Shown here: positions 1 through 6,571 of the stretch, one piece after another | Layout: each line of letters begins with the position of its first letter | Numbering within the stretch: position 1 is the stretch's first letter | DNA from: DATKMP01 sp035541775 | Lineage (GTDB): Bacteria; Bacteroidota; Ignavibacteria; UBA10030 | NCBI GenBank assembly: GCA_035541775.1 | Contig: DATKMP010000289.1 | Coordinates: 1 to 9,072 of the forward strand | Reading direction: 5' to 3' | DNA: 9,072 nucleotides | Notes under the pieces: generated by a model | Told to the model about the DNA's origin: nothing | Seen by the model: only the letters and a program-made list of their open reading frames with translations | Databases searched by the model: none | Made by a program: the position numbers and the translations under genes

Positions 1-169
1 CGATTAAAAAAATAAGAGAACTCCGTCGATCTTAAAAAAATCGACCGTCTTCAATTTTTTTGTCAAAGACAACCTTAATCTACAATCGGTTGGTGGCCGT
101 GTCCCTTGTTTTCTAACCGCGGCTTTTATAGAGACCAAGACCAAAGAATTAAGCAACACAACTACTGTA

Positions 170-198
170 AATATATCGGGTTACATCTTTTTTGTCAA
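170..198 (-). promoter_or_regulatory. Strong leftward sigma-70-type promoter
   Basis: On the minus strand there is a perfect -35 TTGACA (198-193), a 17-base spacer, and a -10 TATATT (175-170, 5 of 6 to consensus). The predicted start is A at about 163. The sequence just upstream (199-245) is strongly A/T-rich, like an UP element. No ATG-initiated frame follows within the 160 bases left in the window. The target is therefore beyond the left edge, or the product is an RNA. A strong promoter with a long untranslated leader would suit a stable-RNA operon or a highly expressed gene, but that is inference. Confidence 0.6.
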
Positions 199-245
199 GT
201 TAATTTTCAAGATAAAAAATAAAAATATTTTTGTTCTTATTTCAC

Positions 246-274
246 TTGACAGATATTGTGAAGAATTTTATTGC
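246..274 (+). promoter_or_regulatory. Possible rightward promoter with perfect -35
   Basis: A perfect TTGACA at 246-251 is followed after 17 bases by TATTGC (269-274), a weak -10 that keeps only the leading TAT of the consensus. A start near 281 would give either a leader of about 284 bases for the acyl-CoA synthetase gene at 565 or a short RNA ending at the hairpin at 399-438. The -35 is convincing but the -10 is not. Confidence 0.35.
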
Positions 275-398
275 ACCATCCATCATGACAGAGGTTTTTG
301 AAAAAGTCGGCGACACCGTCATCGCGGTCTCGATGAAATCGGGATCCTCGCAATGGCTTTATGAAATCGTTTTTCAGATATTTCATGTCACTATTTTC

Positions 399-438
399 CG
401 GACCAATTTTTTAAAATTGGCGCCGCGATTTTTTATTT
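399..438 (+). terminator. Terminator-like hairpin upstream of the acyl-CoA synthetase gene
   Basis: An 8-base-pair perfect stem CCAATTTT/AAAATTGG (403-410 and 413-420) with a TT loop is extended, across a small internal loop, by three G/C pairs (399-401 with 423-425). Three bases later comes the T-run TTTTTTATTT (429-438). This has the shape of an intrinsic terminator reading rightward. The stem core is A/T-rich, so its strength is uncertain. It lies between the possible promoter at 246-274 and the start codon at 565, so it could end a short RNA or act as a leader attenuator. Confidence 0.45.
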
Positions 439-564
439 CGATTTTTCTTTCCGTGCGATCCGACTAACTTCATGACGGTTTTTATGCTTCACGATGTTGA
501 TTATAAAAAAGTGTTGCCGTACCTTTTTATGCATCCGTAACGGTAGTGATAATTTGGAGAACCA

Positions 565-2382
565 ATGAGTTTAGCTGTGCAATTTTCAACGCTGACAGAA
601 TTATTTGATCGCCTGACAACTCGTTTTGCAAACGATGCCCGTCCGGTATTAATGCATAACATCGATGGACATTATCGAGGAATTTCTTACAGCGAATTAC
701 GAAAGAATGTCGAGCATTTAGCATTGGGATATTCCTCGCTCACTATCGGCCGATCTGACCGCGTGGCAATTATTTCAGAAAACCGCCCGGAGTGGGTGTA
801 CACGGATTTTGCTCTTATCGCACTTGGCGCCATCGATGTTCCCATTTATCCGACACTCACACCAAAACAGCTTGCCTATATTTTTAACGACTCCGGCATT
901 AAAGCCGTTGTTGTTTCTAACACGCTTCAACTCAATAAAGTTCTCAAGATACGGGAAGAAGTTGCTTCCCTAGAATATATTATTGTGATGGCGGAATCGG
1001 CAGCCGATGAATCAAAATCGATCTACAGCTTTTCCAAAATTCTTCAACGCGGCGCTTCTGCTGAAAAGAAACATGCCGCATTCTTCCGGCAGCAACTTTT
1101 GAAAGCCGTCCCGGATGATGTCGCAACGATTATTTATACTTCCGGCACCACCGGCAATCCTAAAGGCGTCATGCTCACGCATCGAAATTTTGTCAGCAAC
1201 ATTTACGGCGCTGCCAATGTCTTATCCGTGGATGAACATGACAAACTTTTATCCTTCCTGCCGTTGTGCCATACGTTTGAACGAACGGCGGGATATTACA
1301 TCGCGTTATCAGCGGGATGCACTATTGCGTACGCCGAAAGCATCGAAACCGTCAGCACGAACATGCTGGAAGTGCATCCAACCATTATGGCTACCGTACC
1401 GCGGTTGTTCGAGCGGATGTACTCGCGCATGATGCGTCAGTTGGAAACCGCCACGTATGCCCAGCAAAAATTTTTCCAATGGGCAATTCGTGTCGGCAAA
1501 GAATATTCGCAAGCGCAACGGCATGGATCTGCCGATATGATTTTGAAAGCACAATATGCACTTGCACATAAATTGGTTTTTTCTTCGTTTCAAAAACGTA
1601 CCGGCGGCAAAATGCGATATTTTGTTTCCGGCGGCGCCGCTTTAGCACAACCCATCGGTGAATTTTTTGAAGCGATGGGACTCATTATTCTGGAAGGATA
1701 TGGATTAACAGAAGCCGCGCCGATTCTTGCTGTCAATCGATTGGATGATTATAAATTTGGAACCGTCGGCAAGCCGTTACCGGGAGTAGAAATTAAAATT
1801 GCCGATGATGGGGAAATTCTTGCCAAGGGCACTAATATTATGCCCGGGTATTATCATGATTTGCGAACAACCAAAGAAGCATTTAATGCCGACGGCTGGT
1901 TCAACACCGGCGATATCGGGATGTTTGATACGGAAGGGCATTTGATTATTACCGACCGCAAAAAACATTTGTTCATCAGCTCCGGCGGAAAAAATATCGC
2001 CCCGCAGCCCGTGGAAAATTTATTTTTGCAGAGCCCGTACATCGACCAGTTTGTTCTTCTTGGCGACGGAAGAATGTACTGCACGGCACTCATTATTCCG
2101 GAGTTCAGCACATTGAAAGAATTCGCCCGCGTGGCGGGAATCCACTACTCCAGCGATACCGATTTAATCGAGCGCAAAGAAATCAAAGAACTTTTCACTG
2201 ATGAAATTACCCGCCTGCAAAAAGATTTACCCAATTATGAACGAGTGCGCCGCTTTGAACTCCTTGCCGAACCGCTTTCCATGGAAAACGGCGAAATCAC
2301 GCCGTCGTTAAAAGTAAAACGAAAGGTAGTGGAACAAAAATATGCACATCTTATTGAAAAGATGTACCAAGCTGCACGATAA
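565..2382 (+). CDS. Long-chain acyl-CoA synthetase (AMP-forming, FadD15-like)
   Basis: A 605-residue member of the ANL (adenylate-forming) superfamily. It should activate a free fatty acid with ATP to an acyl-adenylate and then transfer the acyl group to coenzyme A, at the cytosolic face of the membrane. The core motifs are in order: the phosphate-binding loop YTSGTTGNPKG (about 191-202), YGLTE (379-383), GWFNTGD ending at Asp450, the DRKKHLFISSGGKN hinge, and a C-terminal lysine segment SLKVKRK (581-587) that carries the expected adenylation lysine. Length is normal for the bacterial FadD15-type family. The start is supported by GGAGA at 556-560, four bases before ATG. It is the only rightward gene and ends 15 bases from the convergent SPOR gene. 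A small TGCAC/GTGCA hairpin (2373-2387) holds the stop codon in its loop, with no T-run. The exact chain-length preference cannot be read from the sequence. Confidence 0.93.
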   Translation: MSLAVQFSTLTELFDRLTTRFANDARPVLMHNIDGHYRGISYSELRKNVEHLALGYSSLTIGRSDRVAIISENRPEWVYTDFALIALGAIDVPIYPTLTPKQLAYIFNDSGIKAVVVSNTLQLNKVLKIREEVASLEYIIVMAESAADESKSIYSFSKILQRGASAEKKHAAFFRQQLLKAVPDDVATIIYTSGTTGNPKGVMLTHRNFVSNIYGAANVLSVDEHDKLLSFLPLCHTFERTAGYYIALSAGCTIAYAESIETVSTNMLEVHPTIMATVPRLFERMYSRMMRQLETATYAQQKFFQWAIRVGKEYSQAQRHGSADMILKAQYALAHKLVFSSFQKRTGGKMRYFVSGGAALAQPIGEFFEAMGLIILEGYGLTEAAPILAVNRLDDYKFGTVGKPLPGVEIKIADDGEILAKGTNIMPGYYHDLRTTKEAFNADGWFNTGDIGMFDTEGHLIITDRKKHLFISSGGKNIAPQPVENLFLQSPYIDQFVLLGDGRMYCTALIIPEFSTLKEFARVAGIHYSSDTDLIERKEIKELFTDEITRLQKDLPNYERVRRFELLAEPLSMENGEITPSLKVKRKVVEQKYAHLIEKMYQAAR

Positions 2383-2397
2383 GTGCAACAAACAAGA

Positions 2398-2922
2398 TTA
2401 GTGTCCCGGCGCCACGCGGAGGACTTTGCGCTGAATAACACGGTCTGGCACAACCCACGCATCACGAAACCCTTGTGCAATAAATTCCGGCAATCGCTGG
2501 TTCGCTTCATAACGACTGATAAAATCACCCACCCGTACTTTATACACGGGCGCATCAAACACAATATAGATTGAATCGGAAATAAATTTGAGGGCAGCTT
2601 CTTCTTTTGTGGCTGTTGCTTCATCAATGCTCGAGGAAGAAAAGAGCTGGATGCGAAATCCCTGCACCACTTCTTCATGAATCACGACACTATCTTTAGA
2701 AATGTCAATCGGCGGCTGTGGCTGGTCTGTACGATTTGCCTGTTGCAATGCGGCAGGTTCTTCATCAAAGTCCGAAGGATTCAATGTCGCTTCATATTCC
2801 CGCAACGGCAGAACCATCACTTTTTGTGGTGGTTGTTTTTCTTGCGCCGTGCTCAAACTGAACAGGCAAAGAAGTACTAGCGACAGAAAACCGTTTCGTG
2901 TATATAGAGTTTTTGTACTCAT
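2398..2922 (-). CDS. Secreted SPOR-domain protein
   Basis: A 174-residue protein. The N-terminus is a Sec-type signal peptide (MSTKTLYTRNG, then a hydrophobic stretch to about residue 26, with likely cleavage after STA). A proline- and acid-rich linker covers about 27-80. The C-terminal half (about 88-160) has the SPOR pattern: FRIQLFSS, then a helix with EAALKF, then VYKVRVGDF, a second helix, and DAWVV. SPOR domains in characterised proteins bind glycan strands stripped of stem peptides, mostly at division sites. No hydrolase domain is present, so this is probably a binding or scaffold protein. Its ATG overlaps the stop of the upstream SPOR lipoprotein gene in an ATGA junction (2919-2922), and no Shine-Dalgarno site precedes it. 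Translation is therefore probably coupled. It is the last gene of the minus-strand run. Confidence 0.8.
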   Translation of the reverse strand: MSTKTLYTRNGFLSLVLLCLFSLSTAQEKQPPQKVMVLPLREYEATLNPSDFDEEPAALQQANRTDQPQPPIDISKDSVVIHEEVVQGFRIQLFSSSSIDEATATKEEAALKFISDSIYIVFDAPVYKVRVGDFISRYEANQRLPEFIAQGFRDAWVVPDRVIQRKVLRVAPGH

Positions 2923-3488
2923 CGCGGTAAAAAATTAATCCAGCATGGTGTGTATTCTTTTGGGAACCGTTTTTTCATTTCCTCAAGAAAAGAAAATGCT
3001 TTGGTTCGATCTTCAAATTTTCCTATGCTTACCCGATACATATTGGCCTTCGTAATATATTGATTGAACACCGGTTGAGCGTTAAATCTCGCTTTCGCAT
3101 TTTTTTGTGCGCGCAACGCGTTCGACGCTCCGCGGAATGCACCAATTTGCACGGTGAACCCCGCATGATTCGATCGATCGATAGGAAGAGCAATGCGCGC
3201 CGGCGATTTTTTCTTGACAACGATCGATGCCTTTAAGGTATCTTGTTTCGATTTAAATCTTGGCGCTGTTTTCAGCTTTCCGTTGACTCCTGCATGATTC
3301 GTTTGGGCATTGGCAAGTGATGCCGTATCTTTCTTCAGAACCCCATGTGGAAAATGCCGCACGGTATCAATCGGTCCTAAAATTTGAACCGGAATGCGCG
3401 CGTGGTCTCCGCCGCCTGTTCCTTCCGATGAAACACATCCGGCAAGGAATACGCATCCTAAAAAAAGAAATACACGGTAAGGTGCCAT
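2919..3488 (-). CDS. SPOR-domain lipoprotein
   Basis: A 189-residue lipoprotein. The frame stays open to 3644, inside deoC, but the ATG at 3488 is the credible start: it has AGGA eight bases upstream, and translation from it gives a signal peptide with lipobox LAGC (Cys18), which would be lipidated. A basic, low-complexity linker follows (about 20-105), rich in Lys, Thr and Ala. The C-terminal SPOR domain (about 109-185) shows FTVQIGAF, then a helix with ALRAQKNAKARF, then YRVSIGKF and a second helix. The expected role is anchoring at the outer membrane and binding to denuded peptidoglycan; no catalytic domain is visible. It starts 13 bases after deoC, with its ribosome site overlapping the deoC stop, and overlaps the next SPOR gene by four bases. 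It is not close enough to DamX, DedD, FtsN or RlpA to take a gene name. Confidence 0.82.
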   Translation of the reverse strand: MAPYRVFLFLGCVFLAGCVSSEGTGGGDHARIPVQILGPIDTVRHFPHGVLKKDTASLANAQTNHAGVNGKLKTAPRFKSKQDTLKASIVVKKKSPARIALPIDRSNHAGFTVQIGAFRGASNALRAQKNAKARFNAQPVFNQYITKANMYRVSIGKFEDRTKAFSFLEEMKKRFPKEYTPCWINFLPR

Positions 3489-3501
3489 CCGTTCGATCCT
3501 A

Positions 3502-4188
3502 CTATGATGGTGAAGCAGTTTGTTCGCCTGTGACGATTTTGATACTTGCACTTGCGCCAATACGACTTGCGCCAGCAGCAACCATTGCGCGCGCTTGCTC
3601 TTGCGTGCGAACGCCGCCGGAGGCTTTGACGCCCATCGCTGCACCGACTGCCTTTCGCATTAACGCGATATCTTCTACTGTTGCGCCGCCTTTGGAAAAT
3701 CCTGTCGATGTTTTGACAAAATCTGCGCCGGCATGTTTTGACAACGTGCATGCAATTTTCTTTTCTTCGTCGGTCAGCAAACATGTTTCAAGAATGACTT
3801 TTAAGATCGTATGAACACGATGTGCTGCAACCGCGACGGCATGAATATCGTCTTCCACAAATTGAGTGTTCCCGGATTTCAAGTATCCGACATTCAACAC
3901 CATATCCACTTCCGATGCGCCGTCGCGAATTGCCCGTTCCGCTTCGAACACTTTTGCTGCCGTGGAGGTTGCACCCAACGGAAAACCGATTACTGTACAA
4001 ACTTTGACCGTCGTACCGGAAAGCAAACTCGCACACAGTGCGACATACGATGCGTTGACACAGACACTGGCAAATTGATATTGACGGGCTTCGTTGCACA
4101 GCGCTTCTATTTCCGAACGCGTCGCCTCCGGTTTCAGCAACGTATGATCGATGATCGCTGCAAGTGTTTTATCGAATTCTGCGAACAT
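3502..4188 (-). CDS. deoC: Deoxyribose-phosphate aldolase
   Basis: Cleaves 2-deoxyribose 5-phosphate to glyceraldehyde 3-phosphate and acetaldehyde; a cytosolic class I aldolase with a TIM-barrel fold. The family signatures are unmistakable: IIDHTLLKP near the start, FASVCVN, VCTVIGFPLGA, SEVDMVLN with the active-site Asp, ADFVKTSTGF with the Schiff-base Lys (about residue 159 from this start), and VKASGGVRT with the second conserved Lys (about 188). Length from this start is 228 residues, usual for the Bacillus-type enzyme. The frame also stays open to ATG 4248 and TTG 4251. I prefer ATG 4188 because family members begin only a few residues before IIDHT, AAAGGG lies ten bases upstream, and a promoter-like pair (4250-4277) would place the transcript start inside the longer version. 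It follows fmt and precedes two SPOR genes. Confidence 0.93.
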   Translation of the reverse strand: MFAEFDKTLAAIIDHTLLKPEATRSEIEALCNEARQYQFASVCVNASYVALCASLLSGTTVKVCTVIGFPLGATSTAAKVFEAERAIRDGASEVDMVLNVGYLKSGNTQFVEDDIHAVAVAAHRVHTILKVILETCLLTDEEKKIACTLSKHAGADFVKTSTGFSKGGATVEDIALMRKAVGAAMGVKASGGVRTQEQARAMVAAGASRIGASASIKIVTGEQTASPS

Positions 4189-4249
4189 AGGATGAAGACC
4201 CTTTACAATATGCTGATCAATAAATTCTTTTTCCAGAAACCGTCGCATC

Positions 4250-4277
4250 AATATACGAGATTTATCTTGAGTTACAA
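4250..4277 (-). promoter_or_regulatory. Possible promoter in front of deoC
   Basis: On the minus strand TTGTAA (4277-4272) and TATATT (4255-4250) are separated by 16 bases. The -10 matches consensus in 5 of 6 positions and the -35 in 4 of 6. A start near 4243 would give deoC a leader of about 55 bases before ATG 4188. It would also let deoC and the SPOR genes be expressed separately from nlpC-def-fmt. The call rests on consensus matching only. Confidence 0.4.
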
Positions 4278-4297
4278 GTAGCCGACATCAACCAATG

Positions 4298-5221
4298 TTA
4301 TTCTAACACGTCGCCAGCGCTGAGGCGGTAGCCGCGTAAAAATTCTGCAATCGACATTTTTTTTCGCCCTTCTTGCTGAATTTCAAGAATTGCAAGCGCA
4401 TTTTTTTGCGTCCCCACGATTAAAGAGTCGCTTGTACACTGAAGAACGATACCGGGCTGCGCCGCGTGATTTTCAACAAGAGACGTTTTAAACAATTTGA
4501 TGGTTTTATGTTTATGGGTTGTCCATGCTGCCGGATGCGGCGAAAGCCCACGAACAAAGTTATGAATTTTTTCTGCCGGCGCCTGCCATGTAATACGGCA
4601 GTCGTCTTTAAAAATTTTCGGCGCAGGCGTCGTAAGATCATTATTTTGCGGCTGTGGATCGATTGTTCCACTCTCTATCATCTGAACAGTATGCAAAACG
4701 GCGTTCGCGCCAAGAAGCGAAAGTGCGTCGTGAATTTCACCGGCAGTTGCATCCTGAGAAATCGGGATACGTGCCTGCATTAAAATATTTCCTGTATCGA
4801 CTTTTTCCTGAAGAAAAAATGTCGTGACGCCTGTTTCGCGGTCACCATGGATGATTGCCCAGTTGATCGGCGCTGCGCCGCGATATTTTGGAAGAAGCGA
4901 TGCGTGTAAATTAAATGTTCCGAATCGGGGAAGCAAAAATATTTCTTTCGGAAGAATACGAAATGCAACAACGATTATGAGATCGGGCTTAAGGTTCTGA
5001 AGTTGAGAAATGAATACTTCGTCGTGCAGGTTTTCAGGTTGAAGAACGGGAAGTTGCCGCTGCAGCGCAAATTCTTTTACGGGCGTGAACGACAGTTGCT
5101 GTCCTCTGCCGCGCGGCTTATCCGGCGCCGTCACAACCGCGACAATATCATATCGATGTTCTAATAACGTGCGAATGCTTGGCACTGCAAACTCCGGCGT
5201 GCCCATAAAAACAATGCGCAT
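4298..5221 (-). CDS. fmt: Methionyl-tRNA formyltransferase
   Basis: Transfers a formyl group from 10-formyltetrahydrofolate to methionyl-initiator tRNA, making the formyl-Met-tRNA used to start translation. The 307-residue protein has the family start MRIVFMGTPEFAVPS, the folate-binding and catalytic segment FNLHASLLPKYRGAAPINWAI with Asn104 and His106, and VDTGNI with the catalytic Asp142. The C-terminal tRNA-binding domain runs to the end (EGRKKMSIAEFLRGYRL). Upstream in-frame GTG (5230) and ATG (5227) are possible, but ATG 5221 both fits the family N-terminus and sits eight bases after AGGAG (5230-5234). It follows def, the enzyme that later removes the formyl group, with only five bases between them: the usual def-fmt pairing. 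All expected catalytic residues are present. Confidence 0.96.
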   Translation of the reverse strand: MRIVFMGTPEFAVPSIRTLLEHRYDIVAVVTAPDKPRGRGQQLSFTPVKEFALQRQLPVLQPENLHDEVFISQLQNLKPDLIIVVAFRILPKEIFLLPRFGTFNLHASLLPKYRGAAPINWAIIHGDRETGVTTFFLQEKVDTGNILMQARIPISQDATAGEIHDALSLLGANAVLHTVQMIESGTIDPQPQNNDLTTPAPKIFKDDCRITWQAPAEKIHNFVRGLSPHPAAWTTHKHKTIKLFKTSLVENHAAQPGIVLQCTSDSLIVGTQKNALAILEIQQEGRKKMSIAEFLRGYRLSAGDVLE

Positions 5222-5226
5222 CGCCA

Positions 5227-5817
5227 TCACTCCTGTGCAACCACCGGATAGGATGTTTCGATTTCGCCTTTTTTGATGGCGTTCAATTTCGATTTCAATA
5301 ACGCGCGTTTTGCCGCTCCAAGGTGATCGATAAACAACACGCCGTTGAGATGATCGAATTCATGTTGAACGACGCGCGCCAACAACCCATCGGCAAAAAT
5401 TTCATGTTCTTGAAAATCTGCATCACGGTACCGAACCCGCACTTTCTCTGGACGCTCGACCATCGCATGAATATCGGGAATACTCAGGCATCCTTCTTGA
5501 AGCGCAATGCGCCCTTCTCCAGAAAGAACTTCCGGATTGATCATCGCTATCGTTCGCGGCAACTCCGGCGAAGTGGGACGTTTTGCATCTTCTTGCTCGC
5601 CTTCTGCATTGTCTTCGCTGACATCGGCAATATCGACGACAAGAATCCGGCGCAAGTCTCCCACTTGCGTTGCCGCTAATCCGATGCCATTCGCTTCGTG
5701 CATCGTTTCAAACATATCGTAAATCAATTTGACGGTAGAATTATCCAATTCCTTTACTGGCTTCGTTTTTTTCTTCAGCACTTCCGTGCCATATAGATAG
5801 ATCGGTAAAATAGACAT
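5227..5817 (-). CDS. def: Peptide deformylase
   Basis: Removes the N-formyl group from nascent proteins, usually as an Fe(II) enzyme. The 196-residue sequence carries the three diagnostic motifs: GIGLAATQ (44-51), EGCLS (108-112) with the metal-binding Cys110, and HEFDH (152-156) with two metal-binding His and the catalytic Glu153. Between motifs I and II lies an acidic, probably flexible insertion (about 67-90, EDNAEGEQED then a Pro-rich piece), making the protein somewhat longer than the roughly 170 residues of E. coli Def. ATG 5817 fits the family start; the nearest Shine-Dalgarno-like AAAGG is about 13 bases upstream, within the loop of a hairpin. It begins 21 bases after nlpC and ends five bases before fmt. 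Confidence 0.96.
   Translation of the reverse strand: MSILPIYLYGTEVLKKKTKPVKELDNSTVKLIYDMFETMHEANGIGLAATQVGDLRRILVVDIADVSEDNAEGEQEDAKRPTSPELPRTIAMINPEVLSGEGRIALQEGCLSIPDIHAMVERPEKVRVRYRDADFQEHEIFADGLLARVVQHEFDHLNGVLFIDHLGAAKRALLKSKLNAIKKGEIETSYPVVAQE
5230..5234 (-). promoter_or_regulatory. Ribosome binding site that fixes the fmt start
   Basis: AGGAG lies in the last codons of def and is eight bases from ATG 5221 but only two bases from ATG 5227. Spacing therefore favours 5221 as the fmt start, which also gives the family-typical MRIVFMGTPEF N-terminus. Confidence 0.7.
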
Positions 5818-5823
5818 TATATG

Positions 5824-5840
5824 AACAGAACCTTTCTGTT
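5824..5840 (-). repeat. Short perfect hairpin between nlpC-family gene and def
   Basis: AACAGAA and TTCTGTT form a perfect 7-base-pair inverted repeat with a 3-base loop. On the transcribed strand the loop reads AGG, part of AAAGG, the only Shine-Dalgarno-like sequence near the def start. The repeat also overlaps the TAA of the upstream gene. No T-run follows, so it is not a standard terminator. Confidence 0.5.
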
Positions 5841-6474
5841 AATCAATCACTCTGCGCGCACATTCGTAGCGTTTTGCGAAGTACGCACTTTGCAGCGACG
5901 AAATGGTAACACCCAGCGAAACGCTTGCGTGTGCAAATAAATCGTCGCCAAGATAGATGCCGACATGCGAAACCGTTTCGCCCGTCGTATTAAAAAAAAC
6001 CAAATCGCCGAATTTCAACTTCTCAAACTCTACCGGCGTACCGAGTTTCGATTGCTCGGCGCTGGAACGCGGCAGCGTTATACCGACAGAATTTTTATAG
6101 ACCGTCATCGTATAACCGGAACAATCCATACCGTCGGAACTGCAACCGCCATGCAAATACGGCACGCCCATGTATTTTGAAATTTCCTTCATCATTTTGC
6201 TTTGATCCAGCGGCTTGATCGCAGAATTTTTTTCCTGCTTAAAATCCCGTTGGCCGCTGGTGATGCGTTCGACTTCTTTCGTTTCCACTTTTTTATCGTC
6301 TTCTTTTTTTTCTTCGACTGCTTCTTGAGAAGAAAATCGCGGTTCATGTTTTGGAGGCGCGCTGTCTTGTGTTTTCTTTTCATGACTTCCGAACCGCGGC
6401 GCGCTCGAGCTGCATCCCGCAAAAAAAACTGCTCCGAGCAACAACATCAAAAGCATGACGATGTTCGAAGGCAC
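5839..6474 (-). CDS. NlpC/P60-family peptidoglycan endopeptidase lipoprotein
   Basis: A 211-residue lipoprotein expected to cut peptide bonds within peptidoglycan stem peptides in the periplasm. The signal peptide ends in lipobox FAGC (Cys21). A very charged Lys/Glu linker follows (about 30-85). The C-terminal NlpC/P60 domain (about 95-205) shows MDCSGYT with the catalytic Cys118, SHVGIYLG with the catalytic His170, and FAHAS with His182 as the likely third polar residue. The frame is open back to 6654, but that would read through the rpoD terminator and into rpoD. GTG 6474 is the first start beyond the terminator and leaves a short signal peptide. It lacks a ribosome site and positive N-terminal residues, so the exact start is uncertain; GTG 6507, inside the terminator, would add RKK. 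def follows after 21 bases. Confidence 0.85.
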   Translation of the reverse strand: MPSNIVMLLMLLLGAVFFAGCSSSAPRFGSHEKKTQDSAPPKHEPRFSSQEAVEEKKEDDKKVETKEVERITSGQRDFKQEKNSAIKPLDQSKMMKEISKYMGVPYLHGGCSSDGMDCSGYTMTVYKNSVGITLPRSSAEQSKLGTPVEFEKLKFGDLVFFNTTGETVSHVGIYLGDDLFAHASVSLGVTISSLQSAYFAKRYECARRVID

Positions 6475-6491
6475 ATTTTTTTTTCTGAAGA

Positions 6492-6522
6492 CGAAAAAGC
6501 CCCGCACACGCAGGGCTTTTCG
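6492..6522 (-). terminator. Rho-independent terminator of rpoD
   Basis: On the minus strand the arms AAAAGCCC (6520-6513) and GGGCTTTT (6502-6495) form an 8-base-pair stem; inner GC/GC pairs are possible around the loop, and one more T follows (6494). It begins 49 bases past the rpoD stop. The A-run on the other side makes it formally bidirectional. It ends only 17 bases before the proposed GTG of the NlpC/P60 gene. Confidence 0.8.
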
Positions 6523-6571
6523 ATATTTGAAGATGTCAAGCGATTGACGCATGTGAGCACACGGCAACTGC

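Larger units (their letters stand above)
1..564. other. Long intergenic region with divergent promoter signals, no convincing gene
   Basis: This stretch before the acyl-CoA synthetase gene has no reading frame with a recognisable product. A 78-codon frame at 231-467 lacks a ribosome site and runs through a terminator-like hairpin. What can be seen: an inverted repeat GTCGAT/ATCGAC (25-30 and 40-45, 9-base loop) flanked by T/A runs; a small hairpin TTGTC-AAA-GACAA (60-72); a tandem GACCAA repeat (133-144); two back-to-back TTGACA elements (193-198 minus, 246-251 plus) separated by 47 bases, of which 40 are A or T; a 12-base palindrome AAAAATATTTTT (221-232); and a hairpin with T-run near 399-438. 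I tested 1-163 by eye for a tRNA or 5S rRNA and found neither. Confidence 0.7.

Noticed and set aside
1..159. Minus-strand frame from GTG 159 of about 51 codons ending near position 5
   Set aside because: It would start only about four bases after the predicted transcript start, has no ribosome site, and its Lys/Leu/Phe-rich text reflects the A and T runs. Probably chance.
91..170. Possible tRNA on the minus strand suggested by GGCCACCA
   Set aside because: No matching 5' acceptor strand about 72 bases upstream and no T- or D-arm pattern.
336..358. Resemblance of GGATCCTCGCAATGGC to the dispersed palindromic repeats containing CATTGCGAGG seen in various bacteria
   Set aside because: The match is only a short fragment, occurs once, and lacks the partner arm of such repeats.
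231..467. 78-codon open frame on the plus strand
   Set aside because: No ribosome site, Phe/Ile-rich low-complexity end, and it runs across the terminator-like hairpin at 399-438; a shorter version from ATG 284 has the same problems.
1115..1648. Several overlapping open frames inside the acyl-CoA synthetase gene on both strands
   Set aside because: Shadow frames within a gene whose own frame carries all family motifs.
3489..3644. N-terminal extension of the SPOR lipoprotein frame into deoC
   Set aside because: It overlaps deoC in another frame, and the internal ATG 3488 has both a good ribosome site and a proper lipoprotein signal peptide.
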